Below, in pieces: positions 23,489-33,863 of a stretch of 64,000 nucleotides of DNA. The notes under the pieces were generated by a model. It worked only from the letters and a program-made list of their open reading frames with translations, ran no database searches and was not told the origin of the DNA. Position 1 is the stretch's first letter. Each line of letters starts with the position of its first letter. This stretch comes from Cephalotus follicularis (Eukaryota > Streptophyta > Magnoliopsida > Oxalidales > Cephalotaceae). Made by a program: the position numbers and the translations under genes. The stretch spans positions 508,466-572,465 of the forward strand of contig BDDD01000345.1 in assembly GCA_001972305.1 (NCBI GenBank), read 5' to 3'.

Positions 23489-24607
23489 ATGGATTTACGA
23501 AGAGGTAGAAGGGTAAGGCGTAGAGCCGACGAGGGGATCAATGCTCCGCCAGTACCTGAAAATGTTCCGCCAATGAATGAAGGACGGAATGCCCCTCCAG
23601 TGCACGTTGATGTTCCACCGGTGCACGATGAGAGGAGTAACTTTGACCACCTGGCTGATCTTTTTCGACAGCAGATGCAAGCAAATGCAGTGAATATGGA
23701 ACAGATTCGGCAAATGTACGAAGCCAACTGGGCATATCAGCAAGCACCCAATGCTTGTCATACCGGTGGTTTTGGCAGAGATTTGGAGCGGTTCATGCGA
23801 CAGAATCCTCCGACTTTCAATGGTGAACTGAACGCTACTGTTGCCGAATGGTGGATAAGAGACTTGGAGAAGATATTTGCTGTTCTGGAATGTACCGATG
23901 ATCAGAAACTTAATTTTGGTGTGTACCGCTTGTGGGGCGAGGCTACTTACTGGTGGGAGAGAACCGAAGCAAAATGGGAAGCCCGTGGACTTGGCCGGAC
24001 TTGGGACAGATTTCAGTCCGAGTTTCTTGAGGCATATGTTCCACAGATTGAGCGGGACCGATGGGAGACGGAATTGATGGAGTTACGTCAAGGAGACATG
24101 ACGGTAGCTCAGTACAAGACTAGATTAATGGAGCTAGCAAGGCATACACCTTATCTAATGGAGGGTGAACCCCGAATGATCCGGAGATTCCTGAAAGGCC
24201 TTCGACCTGACATCAGATCTAAACTATTGATGTTAAAGCTAACCTCGTTTGTTGAAGTTGCTGAGAGAGCAATGATTTTGGAGGCTGATGCAAGTGAACG
24301 GAGGATAGAAAGATCTCGTGCTACTCAATCGAGACCTACTTCTTCACACCGGCAGGGAAGTAATAATCGTGCTGGATCATCAAAGACTGCTATTCAGGAG
24401 AATGATGCTCAACCTGAAGCTTGTTCACACTATGGCCGTAAGAGCCATCGACTGGAAGATTGTTGGTTAAAAAATGGGTTGTGCATGAAGTGCGGAGCAT
24501 CCGACCATTTCTTGATGGCATATCCGAATCGGCGAAAGACCATCCTTCCTGGAGCTGCGAGTGATCGCAATGCTGCAGCTGGACCTTCGCGGTCGAAGGA
24601 TAACTGA
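23489..24607 (+). CDS. gag: Intact Gag of element B, zinc knuckles altered
   Basis: Gag forms the virus-like particle and binds the element RNA. The frame opens at 23465, but the likely start is the Met at 23489 (MDLRRGRRVRRR), matching MDRRRTRGR in the Tekay element at 44928; this gives 372 residues. The gag domain is intact (DLERFMRQNPPTFNGEL, DLEKIFAVLECTDDQK, LWGEATYWWE, FLKGLRPDIRSKL). Two zinc knuckles follow, but each has Cys replaced by Tyr: CSHYGRKSHRLEDC (codon 24431-24433) and CMKCGASDHFLMAY (codon 24521-24523). The frame ends just before the protease position and no pol follows. Whether the altered knuckles still bind RNA is unknown; the open frame itself is certain. Confidence 0.93.
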   Translation: MDLRRGRRVRRRADEGINAPPVPENVPPMNEGRNAPPVHVDVPPVHDERSNFDHLADLFRQQMQANAVNMEQIRQMYEANWAYQQAPNACHTGGFGRDLERFMRQNPPTFNGELNATVAEWWIRDLEKIFAVLECTDDQKLNFGVYRLWGEATYWWERTEAKWEARGLGRTWDRFQSEFLEAYVPQIERDRWETELMELRQGDMTVAQYKTRLMELARHTPYLMEGEPRMIRRFLKGLRPDIRSKLLMLKLTSFVEVAERAMILEADASERRIERSRATQSRPTSSHRQGSNNRAGSSKTAIQENDAQPEACSHYGRKSHRLEDCWLKNGLCMKCGASDHFLMAYPNRRKTILPGAASDRNAAAGPSRSKDN

Positions 24608-24639
24608 CCGATGAAGTGCCTGAAACATTTCCTCTGGAT

Positions 24640-24683
24640 AAATATCTAAATTCGAGGACGAATTTTCTTGAAGGAGGGAGGAA
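24640..24683 (+). promoter_or_regulatory. Pol-deletion junction and polypurine tract of element B
   Basis: The sequence AATTCGAGGACGAATTTTCT followed by GAAGGAGGGAGGAA directly precedes the 3' LTR. The same phrase, reversed, lies at 40330-40365 in the autonomous Tekay element, where it follows the chromodomain. Here it follows gag within about 35 bp, so about 3.5 kb of pol is missing. Confidence 0.88.
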
Positions 24684-25031
24684 TGTAACAACCGCAATTT
24701 TTAATCAATGTATATCGTACGGATTGATGAATAAATATATGTTGGTTAAAGAATTGATGTAAAATTTTTCCTTTAATCCAGTTAATTGTTGTTCTGAAGA
24801 TTAAATTACAAGTCTTAATGACTAATTAGAACTGGGAAGAAATTGGAGGAATAAAATTTCAGGATCAGAAAAACGTAGTATGGGATGCGTGCGGATAACT
24901 TGTTTTATATTCCGGCTTATTGAATGCTTCCGCATATCGTTTATGAATTGTTAAATGTATGCTGGAATATATTTAATTGCTGATATCACCACATATACTT
25001 GTCTAATGTAAATGGAAAACGGGGTGAGACA
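24684..25031 (+). mobile_element. 3' LTR of element B, internally deleted to 348 bp
   Basis: Positions 24684-24872 match the first 189 bp of the 5' LTR, and the rest matches its last 158 bp. About 2.77 kb (20453-23225 of the 5' copy) is missing. The cut lies 10 bp before word array 3. The end reads GGGGTGAGACA rather than GGGGTGTGACA. Since both LTRs are copied from one template at insertion, the deletion came afterwards. Confidence 0.92.
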
Positions 25032-25036
25032 GTTTG
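25032..25036. repeat. Right target-site duplication of element B (GTTTG)
   Basis: Exact repeat of 20259-20263. See the left copy. Confidence 0.9.
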
Positions 25037-25618
25037 TTATAATAAAATAATGTCAATTGAATTACCATGATGCACCTAGCCATATGCTGTAGTTTTGAAT
25101 CTGCTCAAGGCCAAGGTAAAGTACCCTTTTATAATAATCCGGGAATACGACAACCCTCAAGGTGGTCTTCACCAAAGCACTCCCATGCGTCTTACTCCTA
25201 ACTCATCATGGAGGCGCATGATAAACAATCTTCAAGAGATTACGAGTTGCATTAACCAGACTCCCAGACCAATACAATGCCTTTGCGTTGCCACAACGCC
25301 TGACTCAAATTTGATTGATAATACAATTTAGTGTTGTTTGGAAGGAACAACAAGAATTCACACAAACACGTTGCCATTAATCAAGCCTTCATTTCGAAAA
25401 TACATCAGAAGCATTTTCATCTTGTCTGATTTTGGCTTAAAACTTGAAAGTTAAGCATAAAAATAATTCAATATACATTGATAATAGGAAATACAATCAT
25501 ACATTAAATTATTAAAAATCGAGGTCTTACAAAAGGAATGATTATTGTAATAGGGAAAATATCTTAGTATTTCAATTTAATCTTTAGTTACATAATTATT
25601 GAAAATCAGGGTCTTACA
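25037..25618 (-). mobile_element. Minus-strand LTR start, terminus duplicated
   Basis: On the minus strand, TGTAAGACC starts occur at 25531 and again at 25618. Each is preceded, in the element's sense, by the same CATTCCTTT phrase and followed by TGATTTTC or CGATTTTT. The two lie 87 bp apart, so the LTR edge appears duplicated. The LTR body would run left and continue past element B to 20258 and beyond. This is inferred from the terminus style; the other end was not found. Confidence 0.4.
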
Positions 25619-27046
25619 AAAGGAATGATGTCATCTTCATCCACTTTGCTTGGTGGGGTTCATATAGGATTAGTGTCAAGATTTTTCATTCTCTTATCTC
25701 TTATGATGTTTTCCAGGTCATCATAATAGGATTCCCCTATGTGTACGAAATCATCATAATAGTCATCACCATTCATGATGTCATAACGCCATCTCCTTCT
25801 TTGTTTTCATTTTCATTTTTTTGGGGATTATTTTCTTATTGATGATCAACGATTGTTGGGGAAAAAATTGGGTTTTCTTCTGTAATCTTAGGTTTAGATA
25901 AATCGTCAAAATTTATTGAACATTTCTTGTGTTTGTGTTATTGATTTGTCAGGAGATCTGTTATTCCTGAAAATAAGATGGTTCCATATTGCTTATAAAA
26001 GTTTTTTTAGAGCAATTTGTACCTCTCTTGGTCCTCGGATATCAAAATGAGTGATTGCTTTAATTATTTCAAATTTCCCATATTTTAATTTTAAATTTTG
26101 TTATTCTTTTATGATATGACCAAACTTCACAATCTTGAGAGTCATAATTGATGCGTGCTCTTAAGTTTGCAAGTCCTTCTACTCTTGCAGTCTAGTTTGT
26201 TGAGAAATTTATAGTTTTTGTTGATGCTTCAACAAGCGGTTTATCGATCTAGTATGATTTTAATATTTCAATGACTCCTTCTTGAATGAGATGGATTGAT
26301 TGCCAGACATCTGGGAACAATTTTTATCGTTTGATGGCTGATCCAATAATTTTGGATTTCCAACCTGAAGAAGAAAAGTTCAAGCATTATCTTCTCCTCC
26401 CATCTTTTTTGAAGATAGAGACTGCGAATGTAGTTTTGAAAGATAGAGGGAAGATTTGAAATATCTTGTGCTCTATAAAGCTGAATAACTCGAAAGAGTC
26501 CAAATTTGAAGAGATCTCCCAACAACCATCAAAGATAAGCCCAAGGATTTGGAGTGAGGTGGAATAGGCAGGATTGACGTCAATATGATATCCATTATTA
26601 CTTGCTTATGTTTTTTAAGTTTGGGGTGTTTTGTCCAAAGAGATGTATGAACATTATGGTTTTGGATTGCTAGATATAGTCGAATCCAATTGTACATATC
26701 ATTTTCAGTAAAACCTTTTAATTTTTTGGGCTAGCTCAATAAGAAGTTTTTCATTAATGTCCTTAGTAAGAAAGAGCCATTTTTGGGCTTGAAGAGGCAG
26801 TAATGGTAATGGGCCATGTGGGTTGGGCCAACTTGCTTCCGTTGGGTTAAATAGTCAATTTGGGCTCATTCAAGGTTATCAAAAAAATTTAATGTCTTGA
26901 ATGAGACGGACCTTCGCATTGGTGTGAGTTAGACAATGAGCACTGTAACTTAACCTCAACATTCCCTAACAACACTACTATGGTGGCTCCGGGATGGGGT
27001 GTACAAACAACCTATTCCACTCTCAGAAAAAAGGTTTCAATGGAAG
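25619..27046 (-). pseudogene. Degenerate minus-strand coding remnants, family not recognised
   Basis: Two overlapping minus-strand frames, 26473-26697 (MYNWIRLYLAIQNHNVHTSL) and 26268-26525 (MLGDLFKFGLFRVIQLYRAQ), read like pieces of one protein joined across a frameshift, with many aromatic and hydrophobic residues. They lie upstream, in the minus sense, of the LTR start at 25618, so they probably belong to the same element. I cannot name the family; a gag-like protein of an LTR element or an old pararetrovirus is possible. The rest shows no readable frame. Confidence 0.3.
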
Positions 27047-27051
27047 ATCTA
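27047..27051. repeat. Left target-site duplication of solo LTR (ATCTA)
   Basis: ATCTA precedes the LTR start and is repeated exactly at 29126-29130. Confidence 0.85.
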
Positions 27052-27538
27052 TGTAACGCCCTAAACATCACCTCTCTCTACCAAAACTCTCTCAAATCTT
27101 CACCAAATGCACTGATTAGCATGGAAAATCAAAGGGGGAGGGTTATAGATTGATCAAAGACTTGATTAACAAAAGATTGGAGCTCCACAAGCTAAGAACT
27201 TGAGTTCTTTCTCCGATTTCTAAACCTAGAGACCAAGATCAAGTTCCAATATTTGATAGAAACCTTATATACCTAAATATGCTATGATTTACACTTATAT
27301 GCACATGTATGAACTTCTTTCATGGACTAGAATTGATTGAAATCAAATGTTATAGAATTGGGTCTAAATGGGGGTTTTGACCTAGAAATTGATAGGATTG
27401 ATTAAAATGATTTTAAACGGTTTTAATGGTATAGAAATGGTTAATAGGACTTGTATTGAAATTGGATTGAAATTATTTGAAGGAAAAGTATTTGTTTGCA
27501 GAGATTTTGGCTAAGGACCCTAGGTTCTGCCGAGCTAA

Positions 27539-27745
27539 GCGTCGACGCACACGCTCTAAGCATCGCCGCTTAGCCTTTATTTCAAAAATGAAATCGTTTT
27601 AATCATTAGCGCTTGGCTAAGAGTCGTCACTTAGTCTTTAAGTGCCGCCACTTAGGCCTTCTTGAAATTTATTTTGACGCTTTGTTTCCAAGCACGAACG
27701 CTTGGAGTTTAACTGACGATGCTTAAGCGCAAAGCGTCACCACTT
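27539..27745. repeat. Phased palindromic word array 5 (GCGTCGACGC type)
   Basis: Words start near 27539 (GCGTCGACGC), 27560 (GCATCGCCGC), 27622, 27642 (GTGCCGCCAC), 27671, 27692 (GCACGAACGC), 27713 and 27734 (GCGTCACCAC). Most intervals are 20-21 bp, with one gap of 62 bp and one of 29 bp. Words are often flanked by TAAG or CTTA. They are more diverged than the CAGTCGACTG words, so single assignments are uncertain, but the 21-bp step is plain at 27671-27734. Confidence 0.7.
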
Positions 27746-27920
27746 AGGCAAGCAATCTTTCTGTAAATGTTTTCAAAGCACTTTTTCTAAATGGTTTTCT
27801 TTTGGGTCTTTTCCTAGGCACATGTAAAGTGATTGTTGGGTTTCCTCCCAAGTTTTAAAGATAGTATGGCAAGAAAAAAGGGTAATGTCTATAGTAACTG
27901 TCTAGTCGAGCTTCGTGACT

Positions 27921-28420
27921 AACCTAGAGATGTGTACCACCTTCGGGAGGTTAGATGTCCTCGTCCTAGAGCTTTGTGCCACCTTTGGGGGATTTAAGAC
28001 CCATTTTAGCTACTATCAATGGAACAATAGACGATTGTTATCTAATCCTAGAGTTGTGTGCCACCTTTGGGGGGATTTAGACTTGTATAATTCTAGAGCT
28101 GTGTACCACCTTCGGGAGGGTTATACTCATGTATAGTTAAGCTACGTAACTAACCTTAGAGTTGTGTGCCACCTTCAGGAGGTTAGCGTTCTCGCCCTAG
28201 AGTTGTGTGTCACCTTAGGGGGACTTGAGACTTACATGAGCTATAGAAGTGATTAACTGATTGATTGATATGATTGATTGAGTGAGTGAGTGAATTTGTA
28301 ACTAGTCGAGTACCTATTGGTTACATATAGGCAATTAGTTCTACTTTCACTTACCTTCTATTATATGCAATTGGATGTCTCAACCTTGAGTTGTGTGCCC
28401 CATTTTAGGGGGTTTAGACT
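27921..28420 (+). repeat. Irregular 28-bp repeat, core GTGTGCCACCTTTGGGGG
   Basis: Seven related copies start near 27921, 27965, 28047, 28092, 28154, 28195 and 28384, each reading like CTAGAGTTGTGTGCCACC followed by a G-run. Spacing is irregular (41-189 bp). The repeat sits in the 3' half of the solo LTR, the same relative place as the 106-bp repeat of element B. Confidence 0.75.
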
Positions 28421-29125
28421 TACAGATATTGATTGTTTGGTTAACTACTTATATATGCTAATATGAGATAATGTAATTATATAGTTAACCGCCCAATTGT
28501 CTAATATATTGATGGATAGAAGTGTATGATTAGGTTTACAATCTATATGTATCCTGGTATGAGACGGCTATATATATATATATTGATTCGTTAATCACAA
28601 TTGTTCACGTATATTGCCATGACATGCATTGATAAATGTGATATCTGCTCATATCATCAGCATAGGGTTGAGTTTCTACGAGGCCTTTAGGTTGACCCAT
28701 CATTCGAGATGGGGCATCTTTATATGTGTTTAGGCATAGATGGATCGAGGGCTAGTGGCAGGGGTAATGTATAGGAAGATGATTGACAATAGAGATGCAT
28801 GGAGCCTGGATGCATAAATGTCGCGGATTATGGTTTTATTGTATAAGCATTGTATAAGTATCGAACTGTTTAGATTTTATTGAATTGTAAAGAATTGTAA
28901 AAGATGATCTGAAATGGTAATGTATGGTTTAGTATGGATTTATAGTATGTATTGCATTAAGGTTTAAGAGTGTATTGAATGGACGTATGCACATATTGTT
29001 AAAGTTTTAAGTTGTACGCATTTTCGTTATTTAGAATAGGCTTTAACTATACATAACTCATGGATTAAGTGACCGATCGAACGTTATTGATGTCTTGAGA
29101 CCTCCAACGAGTTCGGGGTGTCACA

Positions 29126-29130
29126 ATCTA
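29126..29130. repeat. Right target-site duplication of solo LTR (ATCTA)
   Basis: Exact repeat of 27047-27051. Confidence 0.85.
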
Positions 29131-30062
29131 ATAGTGGGAATGACTCATTGAATAATAGATCTTATCCCACTCGGAGCTTAGTTCCAAATCTTTCAGGGAA
29201 TCAATAGAACGTCTATCTATCCACAAACATTATTATATATACTATTTAGGAAGTGCGAAAAATGACAAAACTAAATGTAATTTTTTTTCAAATAGTGGAG
29301 AGTCATTACCTAAATCTCTCTCTCTCTCCACTGCAAAAGAAGAGAAGAAGACAAAGCAATAGTTTTGTGACCATTTTACCCTTAAAATTCAATATAATTC
29401 TTGCCATGATGTGTCAAGTAATTTCTAATTCTACTGTTGTCTAACATTTGTCATATATCTGGAAATATTTCTTACATGTGTCTCATTGAGATTAAAATTT
29501 TTATTAAAAGTAAAAAATACATATTGTATATTAAAAAAAAACATATAATAGTAAAAGTCATACAGGTTACTACCTGTTGACCTTCATAATTTACAAATCT
29601 CAAATTATCTTCTCTCAACCTCATAATACACAAATTGTAAAAATTAAAATTGTAAATTGATTAAGAAAATAAAATAAATATTACAACAAAAATTGAATTT
29701 AGAAATTATATATTTAATTTTTTGGAAGTTCAAAAATTGAATAAACAATAAATTAATTACAGTAAAAATAAAATTAATTTTTTTATATTATAAGATAAAT
29801 TTAGGAAATAATTCCGAATAAGAATTATATAACTAAGAAGATATTGTGAATTTAGAAACATAATGAAATTAAAATTGGAGAGGTCAGAAAAAAAAAAAAA
29901 CAAGCCATATATTATATACGTTGAAGTTAAAAAATGAATAAAAGTACGTAGCAGACAAATTTTACAAAATTTTTACAAATAGAAAACTTTTTATGTTCAT
30001 TATTTATTTGTAATTAAATAGTATATAATATTTATAATGTTGATTAGAATAAAACATTGGGT

Positions 30063-30240
30063 CACTAACGGATCCAAGGGGGCCCACAGGGGCCCTGACC
30101 CCCCTAATTTTTTTTATTTTAAAATTTTTACCCATTAAAAAATAAAAAAAAAATTATATAAGAAATTTTTTTTTTGGCCCCCCATTATTAATTTTTTTTG
30201 CTTTGGCCTCCCCGAATTTTTATAGCTGGATCCGTCCCTG
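30063..30240. mobile_element. Small hAT-like non-autonomous element, 178 bp
   Basis: The ends read CACTAACGGATCC and, inverted, CAGGGACGGATCC, matching at 10 of 13 positions. Flanking octamers CATTGGGT and TATTGCAT match at 5 of 8, a weak sign of an 8-bp duplication. The inside is T/A-rich with G/C runs next to both ends. CAGGG-type ends and 8-bp duplications are usual for hAT elements. The call is tentative. Confidence 0.4.
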
Positions 30241-31069
30241 TATTGCATGTCCTTTTTTTTTTTTTGGTGAAAGAGAAGATGAAACTAATCATATCTTTAG
30301 AGATATTCAATTACTAAATGTCTCACTCAAATGAATGAAAATAATGTCACTAAAATACTAGAGCCATTGGCATTTGAGTCCGAGTGTAAAAGATTTTGAA
30401 TTCACATTGACGGTAGTTTTTGTATAAATGTATATTTTGTATGTTTGTTTGTAATTAATGTGTTGTTTACCAGTTTTTGTATAAATGTATGTTTTATATA
30501 ATTTTTATTTTTTTTGTAATTGATATTATATAAACGTTTGTTCCTAATTAATGTGATTATGTGTATGTTGTAATACAAAGAAACTAATAGCAATTCATTA
30601 TAGTGATATATTATAGAATGATACGAGTTAAACTTGCGATAATTGTTCACTGAAAATTTGGTTCTCTTATTTATGTACTTTTGTAGTTTGCCAAGTTGGT
30701 GAATTTTGTCAGTTACGTTTTATGGCTAGGTTTTACTGAAACTTTTTCACCTCCATCAACGGTTTATATTACATTTATCTTTTTTATTTGGAGATTAAAA
30801 TTTTGCTTCAATGAATGTGACTAGAAGCTTTACTTGATCATTTGGTCAGTTTTCTAGCTGGAAGTTTTGCATACAAATTTTTTTATTTAATTTATTTTTT
30901 TAAGTATATATTATATCAACCCAGTTAAAGTATGATTACTTTACATTGCATTAAAGAGTTTTTGAAAAGAAAAAAAATTGTCAAACATGCCATTCGATGA
31001 CAATGGTTATTATTTCTTCTTATGTGTTCTGTTGCTTCAGTTTATAACTTGGATCAGGATATCTTACTT

Positions 31070-31098
31070 TTCTCTCTCTCTCCTCGCGCGCGCGCGCA
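31070..31098. repeat. (CT)n-(CG)n simple repeat
   Basis: A CT run passes directly into CGCGCGCGCGCGCACA. Alternating CG of this length can adopt left-handed DNA; no function is inferred. Confidence 0.85.
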
Positions 31099-32484
31099 CA
31101 GACACGTACTCAATCACACAATAAGAAAAGTAGAATAGGGTGATTAATGTTTTGGGGGTTGTAGTGCATTTTTTAGATAGTATATTTTGTTAAAGTGATT
31201 GAGATCTCAAATTTAGAATGTGTGTGCATAATGTTTTGTGTAGTATAGAAAATTTTTAATTATCATCATCTCTTAATTACAATAATCCGCAACAAATCGT
31301 CTCCTAGTTTATTCAATTTGTATATCTAGGCTCTATAAAGTATACATATAAAAGTTTTTATGGCATGATCGCCCAGCCATAGCGCTACACCAGCCGCACT
31401 CAATATGCGGGAATTCTATTAGATCAAATCTTTTGCTTTGATGGAAGCTTTTGGACTTGCAAAAAGGAACTGCTTGTCATCACGCAAGCAACTGTTTTTT
31501 AAACCTAACACCTTACGACACGATGACGATAGCCATGCATTAAAGAGGATTCATGATATAAGGAACAGATCCACCTATGAAAGTTTGAGATAATCAAAGT
31601 AAAAATTTTAAATAATTAAGAGGGATTAAAAAAAATTTCCTACATAATTTTTTTTTTCTAATTTTTTATACGTAATAATTAAAAAAAATTACCCCTGTAG
31701 ACCCCTCTTAGATTCGTCTCCGCATAGTATGTCACGCTTTGATAAGAATTTTAGCTCTCCATTAAATTAAAAAACATGTTCCACCACTTGCGTAGGATCC
31801 CGTCAATCCCTTTGAGTTTCATTTAGCTCTTGGTTGCTTTTTATCAATGTTTATAATGTATTTCCATTTGCAGATATGGAGTGATATTTCCCTTAAATCG
31901 TTTATTTATTTTATCAAGTAATTGAAATTCAGACATTATTAAATCCCATAGAAGGGAAAATGCATGCTTATTTATTTGCATCAATAGCTTTAACGAGACA
32001 ATAAAGCTGTTCTTATTGACGTCATAAGATAACCAGCTTGCTCCTTTAGCTTTCCATCTTCTTTGTGAGAGATCCCTTTATTTAATTACAATCCTATGCC
32101 TTACTTATCACGATCAAGGCAAGGGATGATGTTATAGCCGTAACCACGAAGAAAGGGGTTATTGAAGATGCTTTTAAGGACCCAATTCTTCATTGGTGAG
32201 CGGGATTTCTACTGAATGCAATCTACTATCTTTATACCTTCCCTTTGAGATATCTTTTGAAGGTGCAGAAAAAAAAAAGATGTTGAATCCGTTTATGGTA
32301 TTGGAATTTTTTAAAGCATTGGCCCTCGTCGTTAATGGTGGCAATTTCCTTTCCATTAGTGATTCAGATGGTAATGTATAAGCTCACTCAGTCTCTCAAA
32401 GCAAGAAAATCTAGAGGATTGATTGGTCTTAATCTCGCTATTAGATGATCCACCTCATATAAATAGAATAGACCATCACTGTTA

Positions 32485-32493
32485 ATAAAGATC
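32485..32493. repeat. Left 9-bp target duplication of Mutator-like element
   Basis: ATAAAGATC matches ATAAAGATT at 34870-34878 at 8 of 9 positions. A 9-bp duplication is the mark of Mutator-like transposons. Confidence 0.75.
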
Positions 32494-32870
32494 AGGGTAA
32501 AGTCCTAAAAAGCCCATGAAGTTTGATCCGTTGTACACTTGGGTCCCTCTATATTCACTATTGACATTAAATATTAACACAGTTAATGAAAGAGCTTTAG
32601 CCCAAAAAAAAAAAAAACTCATTTATTTAGTCTCAGCTTCTCTCTCTTCCGTCTCAACTCTCTCACTCTCTCTTCTCTCTCAAAACTCCATTCTCTCTCT
32701 TCTCTGTCAGTTCCAATCGCCAGCTAAACTATCGGCGAAAACTTCGGCTGTATTTCTCTCTTCTCCCTCCTCCTCCTTTCTCTCTCTCTCTTTCCTCAAT
32801 TATCATAAATGAATCATGTCCGTGATTTGGTGGTTCCCAAAAACATAGCAACATCCACAACAAGCAAGTC

Positions 32871-32909
<39 letters not shown>

Positions 32910-33553
32910 CAAAATTTTTAATGTTTTATGTTTCTGGTTGGTTGATTGATATCCCCATATTTATGAACGAATCCAGTGAGAGAGGATAAATGTTGCTTCA
33001 TCATAAGATGTCGTGGGCTTCACTGCCATTCACTATGTTGTCATAGATGGTAGTATATAGTTGCTATTAAAGCGTTGGTGAGAAAAAATCTTGCTTTGGT
33101 ACAAGCTCCAGGTGGCAAGGGATGGAATCCGACCCTTTATTTTGTAGCTTTCTTGCCTCTGACAAAGGAGTAGATTTTGGCGCTAGAGGAATCCAAGTAG
33201 GAAAGGGCGTGAGGGTGTCATCGAGGGAGATTGTGGAGGGTGGGTTCGGTGGTGGAGTATTTAAGGGGTCTCGGGTGGTGGTGGAGCTTGAGGGAGAATG
33301 GGAAGATTTGGTGCATTATTTTTTTTTAATTATTCTTTTGCTAGTGTGAGGGCGGAAGTTGAAGAAGAGAAGGGTTTTTGGGTATGTGTGAAGTGTAAAA
33401 ATTAGCGCACACCAAGTGCTTAATAAAAAATTTCACTGGTGCTGTTTCTTAAGGAAAAGAAATTTTGATGCGGTTGAGGTTGTGGTAGATCTCTTAGGTT
33501 GGGAATTGATCGACCGACATTTGTGAAGCTATGTAGGGAGGGGGTGGTGGTCT

Positions 33554-33576
33554 CCCCCCCCCCCCCCCCCCCCCCC
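33554..33576. repeat. Poly-C run of 23 bases
   Basis: An unbroken C run follows a G-rich stretch (GGGAGGGGGTGGTGG). It lies next to a TGGATCCGTCCTG phrase like the end of the small element at 30240, so it may mark the edge of another small insertion. Its exact length may be unreliable in sequencing. Confidence 0.8.
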
Positions 33577-33863
33577 GACATTTATGTTGGATCCGTCCTG
33601 TTTGTAGTGGTTTGGTTTGTATTCATGAACGCTGTTGTGTTATGTATGCTTTATAATGATTGCTCATGATGTATGTTGGATGCTGTAGTGAAATGTGGGG
33701 GTGGTGGTGTGTAATTGGTGCAGTGGTGGTGCGGTGCAGTGGTGTGTTGAGGTGTAGTTATCTTGGTGGTGCTAATGATGAAGGTTGGATGAGGTTGATG
33801 GTGGTGAAGAGGGAGGGGTTAAGGTTTAAAGGTATTGTTGTCTAGCGTAAAAAAGACAGTCAA

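Larger units (their letters stand above)
27052..29125 (+). mobile_element. Solo LTR, 2.07 kb, Ty3-type
   Basis: The unit starts TGTAACGCCCTAAACATC and ends TTCGGGGTGTCACA, with perfect 5-bp flanking duplications. No internal region is present, so it is a solo LTR left by recombination between two LTRs. It contains word array 5 (27539-27745) and an irregular repeat with the core GTGCCACCTTTGGGGG (27921-28420). It resembles the minus-strand LTR pieces at 35748-36474 and 46327-47011 of element C. Confidence 0.9.
29131..32484. other. AT-rich gene-free DNA
   Basis: No gene is seen; all frames are short and low in complexity. The stretch includes a small hAT-like element (30063-30240), a (CT)n-(CG)n tract at about 31070-31098 and a region at 31560-31740 loosely similar to the small element. 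It may be old intergenic host DNA. Confidence 0.5.

Noticed and set aside
31350..31410. tRNA-like or SINE head
   Set aside because: No cloverleaf or clear A and B boxes could be drawn; no poly-A tail or duplication follows.
33122..33349. 75-codon frame as a host gene
   Set aside because: No domain, located within a Mutator-like element, ends in a hydrophobic run from T-rich DNA. Kept only as a possible captured fragment.
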